From contig OZ244040.1 of the NCBI GenBank assembly GCA_965215035.1, positions 1,364,001-1,428,000 of the forward strand: 64,000 nucleotides of DNA. The letters are read 5' to 3'. The position numbers and the translations under genes were made by a program. The notes under the pieces are model-generated. The model saw only the letters and a list, made by a program, of their open reading frames with translations. It had not been told where the DNA came from and made no database searches. Positions 1 to 12,484 of this stretch are shown piece after piece. How positions within the stretch are numbered: position 1 is the stretch's first letter; every line of letters begins with the position of its first letter. Source of the stretch: Azophilus sp965215035 (GTDB taxonomy: Bacteria > Pseudomonadota > Gammaproteobacteria > Pseudomonadales > Azotimanducaceae).

Positions 1-1
1 T

Positions 2-916
2 TGCGAACCGCCACCCTGGAGGAAGCCTAGCGTGCTCGAAGACGGTGCCCGTCTGATGCTCGTGCGCGATGCTCTGGCGGTGAGCGCCCCGTTGAACTGG
101 AGCTACTCCGAGCCCGTCGTATCCTGGCAGGGCGTGGGAATCAATTCGCGAGGACGGGTCGAATACCTGGACTTGCGGGGTATGAACCTGGGCGGACGCA
201 TCCCCCCCGAGGTCGGACTACTGGACGAGCTCGTCTTGATGTGGCTGGACGGCAACCAACTCGGGGGCCCCATGCCGCCGGAACTGGGGAAGCTGACCCG
301 TCTAACGCTACTGTCACTCGGCGACAATAATCTAGTCGGTGCTATTCCGCCCGAGCTCGGCGGCCTGCGGAATCTCGAACAACTGTGGTTGACCAACAAC
401 CGCCTCAGCGGCCCCATCCCGCCTGAACTGGGTGCTATCGAGGGGCTCTGGTCGATACGGGTTGCCGACAACGATATTGGCAATGCCGGCACATCCGTAA
501 CGTACCATCTGGGCGGGTTGAACAGGCGCTTGTTGCTTTGGAGATTGGGCTTCGAGAAGGCGATGGAGGCGCCGCTATTCGGCCACGGCCTGGGCACCCT
601 GATATCTATGGAGGGTGCCCCCATTGAGCACCATGGCAGATTGGCGGGCGTTCACAACCTGTATCTGGCGTTGCTGGGAGAGGCGGGTATTGTCCCCCTG
701 TTGCTGTTCGTTTCCGGCATTTTCCTGTTGCTGCGTTCGCAGTGGCGTGCGCCGAGATCGCTCGCCCGGGATTCGACAGCAGGCTGGGTTGTTGTCTTCG
801 CCTTGAACGGCCTGGCCTCCCACCATCTACTGCTGATCGCGGCGGCTATGTTTCTGCTTGGATTGAGTGTCGCGATGTGCGCGGCCTCCGTCCCGGGCAG
901 GCATGACCGGAGCTAA
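2..916 (+). CDS. LRR / O-antigen-ligase-like (Wzy_C) fusion protein, 5' partial
   Basis: The frame is open to the left edge, so the gene begins outside the window; a GTG at 32 is possible but lacks a clear ribosome-binding site. Counting from that GTG, residues 20-41 resemble the cap that precedes plant-type leucine-rich repeats (LNW, W.GV). Residues 42-150 hold about four repeats of the L.L..N.L.G.IPPELG kind. Residues 163-290 resemble the C-terminal part of a WaaL/Wzy-type membrane ligase or polymerase: R..LLW, PLFGHGLG, VHNLYL, then hydrophobic stretches near 217-235, 251-262 and 264-283. In that family this Arg/His part is a periplasmic loop, so the repeats would face the periplasm. The N-terminal membrane helices are not in view. 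It overlaps the next glycosyltransferase by 14 bp, which supports a polysaccharide role. The exact reaction is inferred. Confidence 0.7.
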   Translation, partial: CEPPPWRKPSVLEDGARLMLVRDALAVSAPLNWSYSEPVVSWQGVGINSRGRVEYLDLRGMNLGGRIPPEVGLLDELVLMWLDGNQLGGPMPPELGKLTRLTLLSLGDNNLVGAIPPELGGLRNLEQLWLTNNRLSGPIPPELGAIEGLWSIRVADNDIGNAGTSVTYHLGGLNRRLLLWRLGFEKAMEAPLFGHGLGTLISMEGAPIEHHGRLAGVHNLYLALLGEAGIVPLLLFVSGIFLLLRSQWRAPRSLARDSTAGWVVVFALNGLASHHLLLIAAAMFLLGLSVAMCAASVPGRHDRS

Positions 917-2150
917 GCGCCACATAGCCTTTGCGCTGACCGGTCTCAACGGGGGCGGGGCGGAACGCAACACGCTCAACCTGGCCGGGTTGCTCGCCCG
1001 GCGCGGGCACCGGGTAGACCTGCTGGTGCCCCGGTTTGCGGGGGACTACCAAACCTCGATTCCCCGTGGAATCCGTGTCTATCGGGCGCGGCTCCCGCAT
1101 ACGGACCGCAAGTTCCTGCGGGCGGTACGGGGCGCCGGATTCGAGGTGCAGGCCATGCCAGTCAACCCCCTGGGGGTGGCGTGCGGCTGGTGGGCGCTCC
1201 GCCGCAAGGGGCTGGCGGTGCGCGTCGCACGCCGCCGCAGTCTCTATGTGTATGCGCACATGCTCGCGCGGTATATCCGTACAACCGGTCCAGAGGTCGT
1301 GGTGTCGGCACTGCCGGGCGCCGATGCCGCCGCGGTCTCTGCCGCGTCGCTGACGGACCGGGCGGTGCCGACGGTGGTCACGGTGCGCAACAATGTCGCC
1401 GCCGAATACGGGCCGCAATGGCTGGCCGCCGCCCGGGCGCTCTATGCCCTCGCCGACGCGGTGGTGGCCGTGTCCGGGGGCGTGGCGGAGTCCGTCCGGC
1501 AGTCCCTGGGCGTGGACCCCGGGCGCGTGCGCGTCATCCACAACGGCGTGCCCCTGGACCGCATCCGGCGGCTGGCGCGGGAGGCGGTGGCGCACCCCTG
1601 GTTCCGGCCGGGGGCGCCGCCGGTGATCCTGGCCGTGGGGCGCGAGGCGCCCGCCAAGGACTACCCGACCCTCGTGGAGGCGTTTGCGCTGGCGCGCCGG
1701 GAGCTGGGCGCCCGGCTGCTCATCCTGGGCCGGCTCTCGGTGCCCTGTCGCGCGGGGCTGCAATCCCTGGCGCGGGGCCGCGGGGTGGCCGGGGATCTGG
1801 GCTTCCTGGACTTTGACGAGAACCCGTACCGCTACATGGCGGGGGCGGCGGTGCTAGCGCTTTCCTCCCGCTGGGAGGGTCTGCCGACGGTGATGCTGGA
1901 GGCGCTGGCCTGCGGCACGCCGGTGGTGAGCACGGACACGCCGCACGGCCCGCGAGAGATTCTGGGCTGCTGGGGGGGGCTGCCGCCGGTGGGCGACGCG
2001 GCGGCGCTGGGCCGGGCGCTGTCTCGAGCGCTGCGGGGCGGTCACCCGCCGCCGGCGGCGCTCCGGGCGCGGGCGGCGGAGTTCTCCCTGGAGCGGATGG
2101 CCGATGCCTACGCCGCGCTGTTCGAGAGGCTAATCCGGGGTGCCGAATAG
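903..2150 (+). CDS. glycosyltransferase, GT4-like (GT-B fold)
   Basis: A 415-residue cytoplasmic sugar transferase of the glycosyltransferase group 1 type. The N-terminal Rossmann half has the acceptor-side glycine-rich loop (LNGGGAERNTLNLA, residues 9-22). The C-terminal half has a donor-binding strand (ILAVGREAPAKDYPTLVEAF) and the E-x7-E type motif EGLPTVMLEALACGTPVV. I chose ATG 903 because it starts immediately before the first strand (MTGAKRHIAFALTG) and overlaps the preceding gene by 14 bp, suggesting coupled translation. An upstream ATG at 867 in frame is possible. The gene is noticeably more GC-rich than the glycosyltransferase at 3555. Likely role is adding a sugar to a lipid-linked surface polysaccharide; sugar specificity cannot be read. 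Confidence 0.85.
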   Translation: MTGAKRHIAFALTGLNGGGAERNTLNLAGLLARRGHRVDLLVPRFAGDYQTSIPRGIRVYRARLPHTDRKFLRAVRGAGFEVQAMPVNPLGVACGWWALRRKGLAVRVARRRSLYVYAHMLARYIRTTGPEVVVSALPGADAAAVSAASLTDRAVPTVVTVRNNVAAEYGPQWLAAARALYALADAVVAVSGGVAESVRQSLGVDPGRVRVIHNGVPLDRIRRLAREAVAHPWFRPGAPPVILAVGREAPAKDYPTLVEAFALARRELGARLLILGRLSVPCRAGLQSLARGRGVAGDLGFLDFDENPYRYMAGAAVLALSSRWEGLPTVMLEALACGTPVVSTDTPHGPREILGCWGGLPPVGDAAALGRALSRALRGGHPPPAALRARAAEFSLERMADAYAALFERLIRGAE

Positions 2151-2273
2151 TTCGACCCGCCCAGCGGGCCGCGCAGGGCTCGCAAACGGCCATCGGCGGA
2201 GGCGAGTGAGCCGGAGCGCACAGTTCGCGTCGGCCTAAGGCCCAGCGGGCACCCGGTTTACCTGATCTTCTCG

Positions 2274-3266
2274 TTAGTGTTCTTGGTGATCTCCTGGATT
2301 CAAGGGAAAGAAGAAGCCGATCCCCCAACTCAGGTGCATGATTGCCAAAACCAACGGCAGCAGGACAGCCGCCGCTGACCGCCGGCGCAAGCCGATGACC
2401 ACCGCCCCGGCGACGATCGTCAGGGTGTATGCGCATAGCAGCACCGCCACCGGCCACGGGGTTCCGGCCACGGCCAGCACGGCCCCGGCCATCAAGGCCA
2501 ACACCAGCCCGGGAGCGGCGAGATGGCGCAGGCGAACCGAGGCCGGATGCTTCATAATCACTGCCGACTTGCCCCGGCCGTAGTTGAAATACTGTCGCGC
2601 CAGCGCCCAGGGCGTACCGCGAGGTCGATACTCCACCACCAGCCCGGGGTCGAACCACAGCAGCTTCCCCCGCTTGCGCAGGCGGTAGTTGAGTTCGTAG
2701 TCCTCGTTGATGGCGATATCGGAGCTGTATCCTCCCGACTCGTCCAGCGTTTTGCGCCGCAACGTACCCAGAAATACGGTGTCGACGGCACCCTCCTCGC
2801 CGCCAAGACGATGGCGGGCGTCGCCCACCCCCAACGGCGTGGTCATTGCCATCGCCACGGTTCGTTCAAAGAAGGTGGTTCCCACTGCCTGTTGCCGTCC
2901 GCCCACATTGGCTGCCCCGGTTCGCTCCAGGGTTTGCACGGCGTGACTCACGTACTGCGGCGGCAACATCGTATGGGCGTCGCAGCGCACGATGATGTCT
3001 CCGGTTGCCAGGCGAAAGGCCGCGTTGGCACCGGGCACCAGGACTTGTTCTGGATTGGGTATCAAGCGCACGGCCGGGAAGAGCCGCCGGACAATCTGGG
3101 ATGTGGCGGGGGTATCGGAACCGTCGGCAACGATAACCTCTATGGAACCCGGGTAGTCCTGAGCGAATATTGAATCGAGAGTGGGGACGATGGTCGCTTC
3201 CGCGTTGCGGGCCGGAATGACGACGGATACCGCGGGAGGCCGCGCAGGGTCGAACACTTGGCTCAT
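2274..3266 (-). CDS. glycosyltransferase family 2 with C-terminal membrane segments (ExoA-like)
   Basis: A 330-residue GT-A enzyme. It starts with VSVVIPARN (residues 14-22), has the nucleotide-sugar strand VIVADGSD, an acidic CDAHT near residue 115 in the place of the DxD metal motif, and EDYELNYRLRKRG, the usual ED..(Q/R)xxR acceptor region. Three hydrophobic segments from about residue 250 to 320 anchor the C-terminus in the inner membrane. Organisation resembles ExoA-type beta-glucosyltransferases of exopolysaccharide synthesis, but the substrate is not deducible. It converges on the glycosyltransferase ending at 2150. Its 5' side has a C-rich homopolymer tract (3310-3329 on the plus strand) 44-63 bp before the start codon, which could modulate its expression. 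Confidence 0.85.
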   Translation of the reverse strand: MSQVFDPARPPAVSVVIPARNAEATIVPTLDSIFAQDYPGSIEVIVADGSDTPATSQIVRRLFPAVRLIPNPEQVLVPGANAAFRLATGDIIVRCDAHTMLPPQYVSHAVQTLERTGAANVGGRQQAVGTTFFERTVAMAMTTPLGVGDARHRLGGEEGAVDTVFLGTLRRKTLDESGGYSSDIAINEDYELNYRLRKRGKLLWFDPGLVVEYRPRGTPWALARQYFNYGRGKSAVIMKHPASVRLRHLAAPGLVLALMAGAVLAVAGTPWPVAVLLCAYTLTIVAGAVVIGLRRRSAAAVLLPLVLAIMHLSWGIGFFFPLNPGDHQEH

Positions 3267-3309
3267 CGGTGATGGGCCGCCGACGATTCATGCGGCGCGG
3301 CGCCGGTTC

Positions 3310-3329
3310 GGGGGGGGAGGGGGGGGGGA
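3310..3329. repeat. homopolymeric G tract (8 G, A, 10 G, A)
   Basis: Eight G, one A, ten G and an A in a row, located 44 bp upstream of the GT2 start codon on the minus strand. Such tracts are prone to slipped-strand length change; whether it lies in the promoter or untranslated region is unknown. Confidence 0.9.
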
Positions 3330-3402
3330 GATGTGCGTTGCGCCGATGTTCCCATGGCGCGCTAACCTATACCAACGTATCGAGGCCCGCAAACGGCGGG
3401 CG

Positions 3403-3483
3403 GTGTATCCGTTTGCATCCCGGCCCTGCCGAATCACTTGTGTGCCGTGCCCTTGCTCTATCCACAGATGCAAACTGATACAC
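3403..3483 (+). repeat. 81-bp palindromic-ended repeat, copy A
   Basis: Copy A of a three-copy family (others at 29348-29428, inverted, and 46726-46806). Ends are inverted repeats of the form GTGTATCAGTTTGCAT / ATGCAAACTGATACAC; this copy has one mismatch in the left arm. All copies are exactly 81 bp. It lies between the GT2 start and the next glycosyltransferase. It encodes no protein that I can support. Confidence 0.9.
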
Positions 3484-3554
3484 CACCAAACGGCGAGCCC
3501 ATCGCCTTGCGCCGCCGCCGTCCCGCACCCTGGGCCCGTGCTATTCTTGCCGAC

Positions 3555-4808
3555 ATGATCGCATCGCCCACCCCCAATCCGCTCGTTCCGGCCCCTGGCC
3601 GGGTATCCCCCTGTTTGGCCGCCCGGGGGGCCGGACAGGGCGACTTGATCGGCACGAAGCCGGTTCCCTCCGCAGGCTCCCCGCGCGCTGCCGATGGGCG
3701 GATCAAATTGGCCTACGTGACGTCGTCTATGTGCAGATGCGCTCCGTCCCTGCAGCTTGTGAACATACTGCGGCACCTGGATTACGATAGATTCGAGGTG
3801 TCGTTGATAACCCTTTCACCAGAAAGGGCGGGCGATTCCCTTATGGGTGAAGTCGACTGCCTGCCGGTACGGGTACACTCGTTTCGCCTGGGCAGACTCG
3901 CCGGCCTGTTCTGGTTGAGGAAGCGGCTTGCGGCCGTTATCGGCTTGATCCGGCCGCACCTGATACATAGCTGTGGATGGCGCAGTGACCTCCTCGTATC
4001 GAAATTGGATCGGAGCGCCGACTGGATCCTGACGGCCAGGAACATCCCCCACATGGAGTATCCGCTTCTGTTTGGCAGGCCCCTGGGGGCCTATGTTGCG
4101 GGAAGCCATGTGGGGGCGATCCGCAAGTGCCCCCAGATTGTTTGCTGTGCAAAGGCCATGCAACTCGAGTACCAGCGGCGTTACCGGATATCGGACACCA
4201 CGGCAATACCAGATGGCGTGGAGATTCCCCGCGCCTATGCCAGTAGAGGTTCCGCCAAGGGAGGGCATGGCGCTTTGCAAGCCGTTGCAGTGGGTGCCCT
4301 GGTTGCCAGAAAGAACACTCGGTACCTGTGCGAAGTCTTCCGGCGATTGGCCGGCTTGGCAAGGCTTACCGTTGTTGGCGATGGGCCCGAATATGCCGGG
4401 CTCAAACGCTACGCAAGCGACGGGACCGCATTGGTGGGGCAACAGGAGGATGTTTATCGATACCTGGTGGATAGCGACTTCTTCGTAAGCGCATCGCTTT
4501 CCGAAGGGTTGCCGAACGCCGTGCTGGAGGCGTTGTGCATGGGGCTCCCCTGCATACTCTCCGATATCGGGCCGCATCGGGAGTTGCGGGATGCGATGCC
4601 GCCCGGGGCGGTTCACCTCTTTTCCCTGTCCGATGATCCCGGTGTGGTCGCGGGGCAATTGCCCGGGTACCTAGAGGGCGCCTTGGCGGTGTCCCGGGAG
4701 GCAATCGCGGCGCGGGCCCGCGAGACCTTCTCTGCCGGGAAGATGTCGGAGTGCTATCAGGCACTGTATGCGGAGCGATTCGCCTGGTTGTGCGGCAGGC
4801 GTTCATAG
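3555..4808 (+). CDS. glycosyltransferase, GT4-like
   Basis: A 417-residue GT-B sugar transferase. The first 45 residues are Pro/Ala-rich and unlike the family; the fold begins at KLAYVTSSMCRCAPSLQLVN. The C-terminal half has VAVGALVARKNTRYL, VGQQEDVYRYLVDSDFFVSAS and the E-x7-E type EGLPNAVLEALCMGLP. The start at ATG 3555 is chosen because the frame upstream runs into the 81-bp repeat; a later alternative start near 3700 would give a more standard length. Base composition is clearly lower in GC than the neighbouring glycosyltransferase at 903, and the gene is bracketed by an 81-bp repeat on the left and a gene remnant plus 150-bp element on the right, which suggests acquisition. Role in surface glycan assembly is inferred. 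Confidence 0.82.
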   Translation: MIASPTPNPLVPAPGRVSPCLAARGAGQGDLIGTKPVPSAGSPRAADGRIKLAYVTSSMCRCAPSLQLVNILRHLDYDRFEVSLITLSPERAGDSLMGEVDCLPVRVHSFRLGRLAGLFWLRKRLAAVIGLIRPHLIHSCGWRSDLLVSKLDRSADWILTARNIPHMEYPLLFGRPLGAYVAGSHVGAIRKCPQIVCCAKAMQLEYQRRYRISDTTAIPDGVEIPRAYASRGSAKGGHGALQAVAVGALVARKNTRYLCEVFRRLAGLARLTVVGDGPEYAGLKRYASDGTALVGQQEDVYRYLVDSDFFVSASLSEGLPNAVLEALCMGLPCILSDIGPHRELRDAMPPGAVHLFSLSDDPGVVAGQLPGYLEGALAVSREAIAARARETFSAGKMSECYQALYAERFAWLCGRRS

Positions 4809-4810
4809 CG

Positions 4811-4878
4811 CGCGTTGCGGGCCGGCCACCCGCCGGAGGCGGCGCTCCGGGCGCCGGGCGGCGAAGTTCCCTGTAGAG
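4811..4878 (+). pseudogene. 3'-terminal fragment of a glycosyltransferase gene
   Basis: These 68 bp resemble positions 2029-2098 near the end of the glycosyltransferase at 903: both encode a stretch like LR.GHPP.AALRA followed by EF/EV. The fragment lacks a gene body, acquires a frameshift after the alanines and stops at the edge of the 150-bp element. It reads as the remnant of a second, paralogous glycosyltransferase whose body was lost or replaced by the gene at 3555. Confidence 0.6.
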
Positions 4879-5028
4879 CAGGGCCATCCCAAAATCGCCT
4901 ACTAGCCCTCGGCAAAGCCTTACGCAGATGGTTTGCGAATATTTTTCGGAAAATTTGGCAATATTTTTCGGAATCCGGAGAGTTTTCTGAAATTTCACCT
5001 CAGGAGCGAACACTTTGGGATGGCCCTG
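4879..5028 (+). mobile_element. 150-bp MITE-like element, copy 1
   Basis: Bounded by a perfect 15-bp inverted repeat, CAGGGCCATCCCAAA at 4879-4893 and its complement at 5014-5028. The core is AT-rich, unlike the surroundings, and contains a 14-bp direct repeat AATATTTTTCGGAA at 4938 and 4960. A second 150-bp copy lies inverted at 46818-46967. There is no transposase, so if mobile it depends on an enzyme elsewhere. It sits between the polysaccharide genes and the rRNA promoter. Confidence 0.8.
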
Positions 5029-5095
5029 TCCCCCTAGCGAGCATGGCCGGCGCCTGTGCCGCACGCCGGATTCATGCCGGAACCCGCATATGTCC

Positions 5096-5123
5096 TTGCC
5101 AAGTGGTTCGAGCGGCGTATAAT
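5096..5123 (+). promoter_or_regulatory. rRNA operon promoter
   Basis: A -35 TTGCCA (5096-5101), 16-bp spacer and perfect -10 TATAAT (5118-5123), followed by a GC-rich discriminator (GCGCAGCCC) as expected for stringently controlled rRNA promoters. It is about 190 bp upstream of 16S. Confidence 0.7.
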
Positions 5124-5157
5124 GCGCAGCCCTTACCACCGGCCCAGTGCCGGGGGC

Positions 5158-5310
5158 GCTCTTTAAAAACAAGTTAAGTAGTTGTTCTATAAGTACTATA
5201 GAACGATATACAAGCCATTCGTGTGGGTGTCCGTTTCGTGTACGCGGAATGGAAACTAAATTCGCTTGAGCTTTGACGAAACTGGTGCAAGGCAACTTGC
5301 ACAAACCTTT
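5158..5310 (+). promoter_or_regulatory. pre-16S leader: boxA antiterminator and processing stem
   Basis: GCTCTTTAAAAAC at 5158-5170 matches the rRNA boxA. Two segments are complementary to the 16S-tRNA spacer: TTAAGTAGT (5174-5182) with 7025-7033, and the 18-bp ACAAGCCATTCGTGTGGG (5210-5227) with 7006-7023. Between them is a separate hairpin with 8-bp arms GTTCTATA/TATAGAAC (5184-5204). Together they form the RNase III processing stalk that brackets 16S. Confidence 0.75.
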
Positions 5311-6861
<1,551 letters not shown>

Positions 6862-7052
6862 AACCCAAAGTCCTGAGTACTTTCATTCGCCTCGTGCGGA
6901 TGGGGTGCAAGAGCGGACCATTTGCTCACGAATTTATTCAGGCGGCCGCCTAGCGCCATGCGGCGGCACGGCGAACTGCCTGGCGTTCCGATGCACGGGG
7001 CGGCGCCCACACGAATGGCTTGTCACTACTTAAAGCGTTTGGAGATTGCTGC

Positions 7053-7129
<77 letters not shown>

Positions 7130-7143
7130 TGTAAACCGATTAG

Positions 7144-7219
7144 GGGGCCGTAGCTCAGCCGGGAGAGCGCCTGCCTTGCACGCAGGAGGTCAGGAGTTCG
7201 ATCCTCCTCGGCTCCACCA
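7144..7219 (+). tRNA. alaT: tRNA-Ala (TGC)
   Basis: 76-nt cloverleaf with encoded CCA, anticodon TGC in loop CTTGCAC, 14 bp after tRNA-Ile. Confidence 0.97.
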
Positions 7220-7518
7220 AGTTCGCGGTTTGCACGAGAAGCTTAAGAACCCACATCCGATGGCCGAACCCCGGTTCGCTATGGGATGTGGGGCCTTGTG
7301 CCCGTTGAGCGAGGGCTCATCGGGTGGCCCGGTTCTTTAACAATTCAGAGATATGTAGCCGCATTGTTATTCAATGCAATAACAACGCGGGTTGCTTGCC
7401 GTAACCCAACGGCAAGCACAATAGATGCGTCTTGGTGCGGTTTTGCGTTGCGTTTTGCACCGCGGAGCCGCCCGGCAACGAGATACCATGTACGTCCAAC
7501 TGGCGTGTTGGATTATAT
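7220..7518 (+). promoter_or_regulatory. tRNA-Ala to 23S spacer with second boxA and 23S processing stem
   Basis: No gene here. A hairpin CCCACATCC/GGATGTGGG lies near 7250-7290. GGTTCTTTAACA at 7331-7342 is a second boxA. A second hairpin has arms GCTTGCCG/CGGCAAGC near 7394-7418. The 23S 5' flank ATTATATGGTCAAGC (7512-7526) is complementary to 10476-10490, extended by GGCGTG (7502-7507) with CACGCC (10495-10500), forming the pre-23S processing stalk. Confidence 0.7.
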
Positions 7519-10484
<2,966 letters not shown>

Positions 10485-10687
10485 ATAATCGAGCACGCCG
10501 TTGCCGGACGGGGTGGTGCAACGCCCGCCCCGCCGCAGCCGGGTGCCGTGGGGGGCCGGTAGGCCATCGCGCGGCTGGCGGATGTGATCGATATATGGAC
10601 TTGTTGTGGACGCATCGCCGCGTTGGGCTGCATATCTTCTGAATTTTTCTCACCCGCCCGTTTGCATCGGGCGGGCGAGACCCGGTT

Positions 10688-10807
10688 TGCCTGACGATAC
10701 TAGCGTGCTGGAACCACCTGATTCCATCCCGAACTCAGCAGTGAAACGGTACAGCGCCGATGGTAGTGTGGGGTTTCCCCATGTGAGAGTAGGTCGTCGT
10801 CAGGCTT
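10688..10807 (+). rRNA. rrf: 5S ribosomal RNA
   Basis: About 119 nt with TGCCTGACG at the 5' end pairing with CGTCAGGC at the 3' end, and the conserved CCGAACTCAG.AGTGAAACG and GCGCCGATGGTAGTGTGGGG segments. Confidence 0.95.
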
Positions 10808-10847
10808 GTATTCCCGCCCCGGCGGACTCGGTCTGCTCGGGCAACGG

Positions 10848-10867
10848 CCCCGCCGGCCAAGGCGGGG
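10848..10867 (+). terminator. possible rRNA operon terminator hairpin
   Basis: A 7-bp GC stem CCCCGCC/GGCGGGG with 6-nt loop about 40 bp after 5S. No following T tract, so termination here is only inferred. Confidence 0.4.
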
Positions 10868-10925
10868 CGGTGCGCTGGCGCGGGCGGTGCCCGGCCGGGT
10901 GCCTCTATGCAATCCCGGCGTCTGG

Positions 10926-11873
10926 ATGACTCCGACTCAACAGCGGAAGCTGGCGGAACTGCTCGAGCGCCTGGTTCGGCACGGCGGCGTCCCCGAGCAT
11001 GAATTCGACCCTGTCCCGGTGCGGCCGGAGCAAGTGGGTCTGAACGTCGCCAACGGCCTCGTGCTGGCGCCGCCCGGTACTAGAACCCTGTGCGCCGAGC
11101 GCATCCGCGCCGCGCTTTCGCCCGCCGCAACCGGGTGGATGAAAGATCTACGGGTACACCTGGTCGTTGATTCGACGAATACCATCATGGTCGAAGCCGC
11201 GCGGTCGGGGACCGTCGATGGCCTGTGTTGGTTCGCCGAACTGCAAACCGCCGGCCGGGGCCGGCGCGGGCGTACCTGGTTGAGCCACTTCGCGCGCAAT
11301 CTCACGGTCAGTATGGGCTTCGTGCTCGGCGGCTTGCCTAAGGACGCGGGAGCGCTGAGCCTGGCCGTGGGCCTCGCCGTCGCCGACCTGATGGAGCGGC
11401 TCGGGGTGGCGGATGTGGCCCTCAAGTGGCCGAACGACGTGCTTGTCGGTGGTGCCAAGATCTGCGGCATATTGATTGAACTGGTCGCGCAGAGCAGGCC
11501 GCTCGAGTGCGTGGTGGGCATTGGGCTGAACCTGGATGTATCCCGCGACCTGCGGGTGCACATCGACCAGGAAGTCGCCGATCTTCGGCAGTTCGGTGTC
11601 GCCGCAGACCGCGATGAGCTGGCCGCGGCGCTGGTATCGAGCGTGGTGCGCCTGCTCGTTGAATTCAGGCGGGCCGGCTTCGGCGGCATGCGGCGGGCCT
11701 ATGACGAGGTGCACATTTGCCACGGCAAGCCTTGCCGGGTATCCCAGGGCGATCGGGACTACGAAGGCATTGTGCAGGGCGTGACCGACAACGGCGAGTT
11801 GCGGCTGCGCGGCCCCGAGGGGGAATGGCGTTTCAACGGCGGCGAGGTTTCGTTGCGCTGGGATGGCCGCTAA
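10926..11873 (+). CDS. birA: biotin--[acetyl-CoA-carboxylase] ligase
   Basis: Activates biotin with ATP and attaches it to the lysine of the carboxyl-carrier protein of acetyl-CoA carboxylase in the cytoplasm. The 315-residue protein has the ligase signature: VVDSTN at 80-85, the biotinoyl-AMP loop GRGRRGR at 110-116, KWPNDV at 167-172, KICGILIE at 178-185, and a C-terminal SH3-like domain. The first 70 residues occupy the place of the BirA DNA-binding domain but I cannot see a convincing helix-turn-helix, so repressor activity is doubtful. Start at ATG 10926, the first codon of the family-length protein. Position between the rRNA operon and the tRNA/tuf block matches the gammaproteobacterial order. 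Confidence 0.93.
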   Translation: MTPTQQRKLAELLERLVRHGGVPEHEFDPVPVRPEQVGLNVANGLVLAPPGTRTLCAERIRAALSPAATGWMKDLRVHLVVDSTNTIMVEAARSGTVDGLCWFAELQTAGRGRRGRTWLSHFARNLTVSMGFVLGGLPKDAGALSLAVGLAVADLMERLGVADVALKWPNDVLVGGAKICGILIELVAQSRPLECVVGIGLNLDVSRDLRVHIDQEVADLRQFGVAADRDELAAALVSSVVRLLVEFRRAGFGGMRRAYDEVHICHGKPCRVSQGDRDYEGIVQGVTDNGELRLRGPEGEWRFNGGEVSLRWDGR

Positions 11874-12465
11874 CCCGCTCCGCAGCGCCAGGGCCTGGCT
11901 GCTGGCGCTGGTCGCCGGCAACGGCATCGTCGCCGTTCTGGCCCATGTGGGCGCTCCGCAGTGGCTGGCGACCCGGGCATCGCCGGGGCCGTTGCTGGAA
12001 AGGCCCCCTGCGGACCGCTCGGTCTGCGCGGCCTGGGGCCCGTTCGTGGAAACGGACTCGATGCAACCATTGATTGCGGCGGTCGAGGCGGCGGGTGGCG
12101 AGGTGGACGTGGTCACCGAGCGGCTGGCGGCCGAACCGGGCTATCTTCTGCTGGTGGGTGCGCAAGGGTCGTTTGCGGTGGCGCGCCGCGTTCGGGAGGA
12201 ACTCGAATCCCAATCCATCCCAAACCATATCGTCCCGGCAGGCCCCTTTGCCAGGTCTCTGCAGGTGGGCGTCTTTGCGGACCGGGCCCGGGCGCTGGCC
12301 CGGCGGGCGCACATCGAGGAACTCGGCTACCAGGTCGAGCTGCGGGAGTTGCAGCATCCGCGGGTGGTGTTTCGACTGATTGCCCGGCTGCAACGGCAGT
12401 CCGCCCCGGAACTGCCGCCCGCCGCCGATTGCGCGGTCGTTGCGCCGGCCCATCGGTTTCTATAG
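11863..12465 (+). CDS. SPOR-domain protein
   Basis: A 200-residue protein with one N-terminal hydrophobic segment (about 11-28, AWLLALVAGNGIVAVLAHVG), a Pro/Arg linker and a C-terminal region (about 112-185) resembling the SPOR peptidoglycan-binding fold, with YLLLVGAQGSF and LQVGVFADRARALARRAHIEELGY. SPOR domains bind denuded glycan strands at division sites. The start overlaps the end of birA by 11 bp. In related genomes coaX (pantothenate kinase) often lies between birA and a gene like this; here it is absent. Single-pass anchoring with a periplasmic SPOR domain is inferred. Confidence 0.7.
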   Translation: MAANPLRSARAWLLALVAGNGIVAVLAHVGAPQWLATRASPGPLLERPPADRSVCAAWGPFVETDSMQPLIAAVEAAGGEVDVVTERLAAEPGYLLLVGAQGSFAVARRVREELESQSIPNHIVPAGPFARSLQVGVFADRARALARRAHIEELGYQVELRELQHPRVVFRLIARLQRQSAPELPPAADCAVVAPAHRFL

Positions 12466-12468
12466 AAT
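12440..12468 (+). promoter_or_regulatory. tRNA cluster promoter
   Basis: TTGCGC (12440-12445), 17-bp spacer, TAGAAT (12463-12468), ending 16 bp before tRNA-Thr. The -10 overlaps the stop codon of the SPOR gene. Confidence 0.55.
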
Positions 12469-12484
12469 CCCGCTCCCATTTTCA

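Noticed and set aside
1720..2658. 312-residue minus-strand frame
   Set aside because: Overlaps the two glycosyltransferases in another frame; composition is Pro/Arg noise typical of GC shadows.
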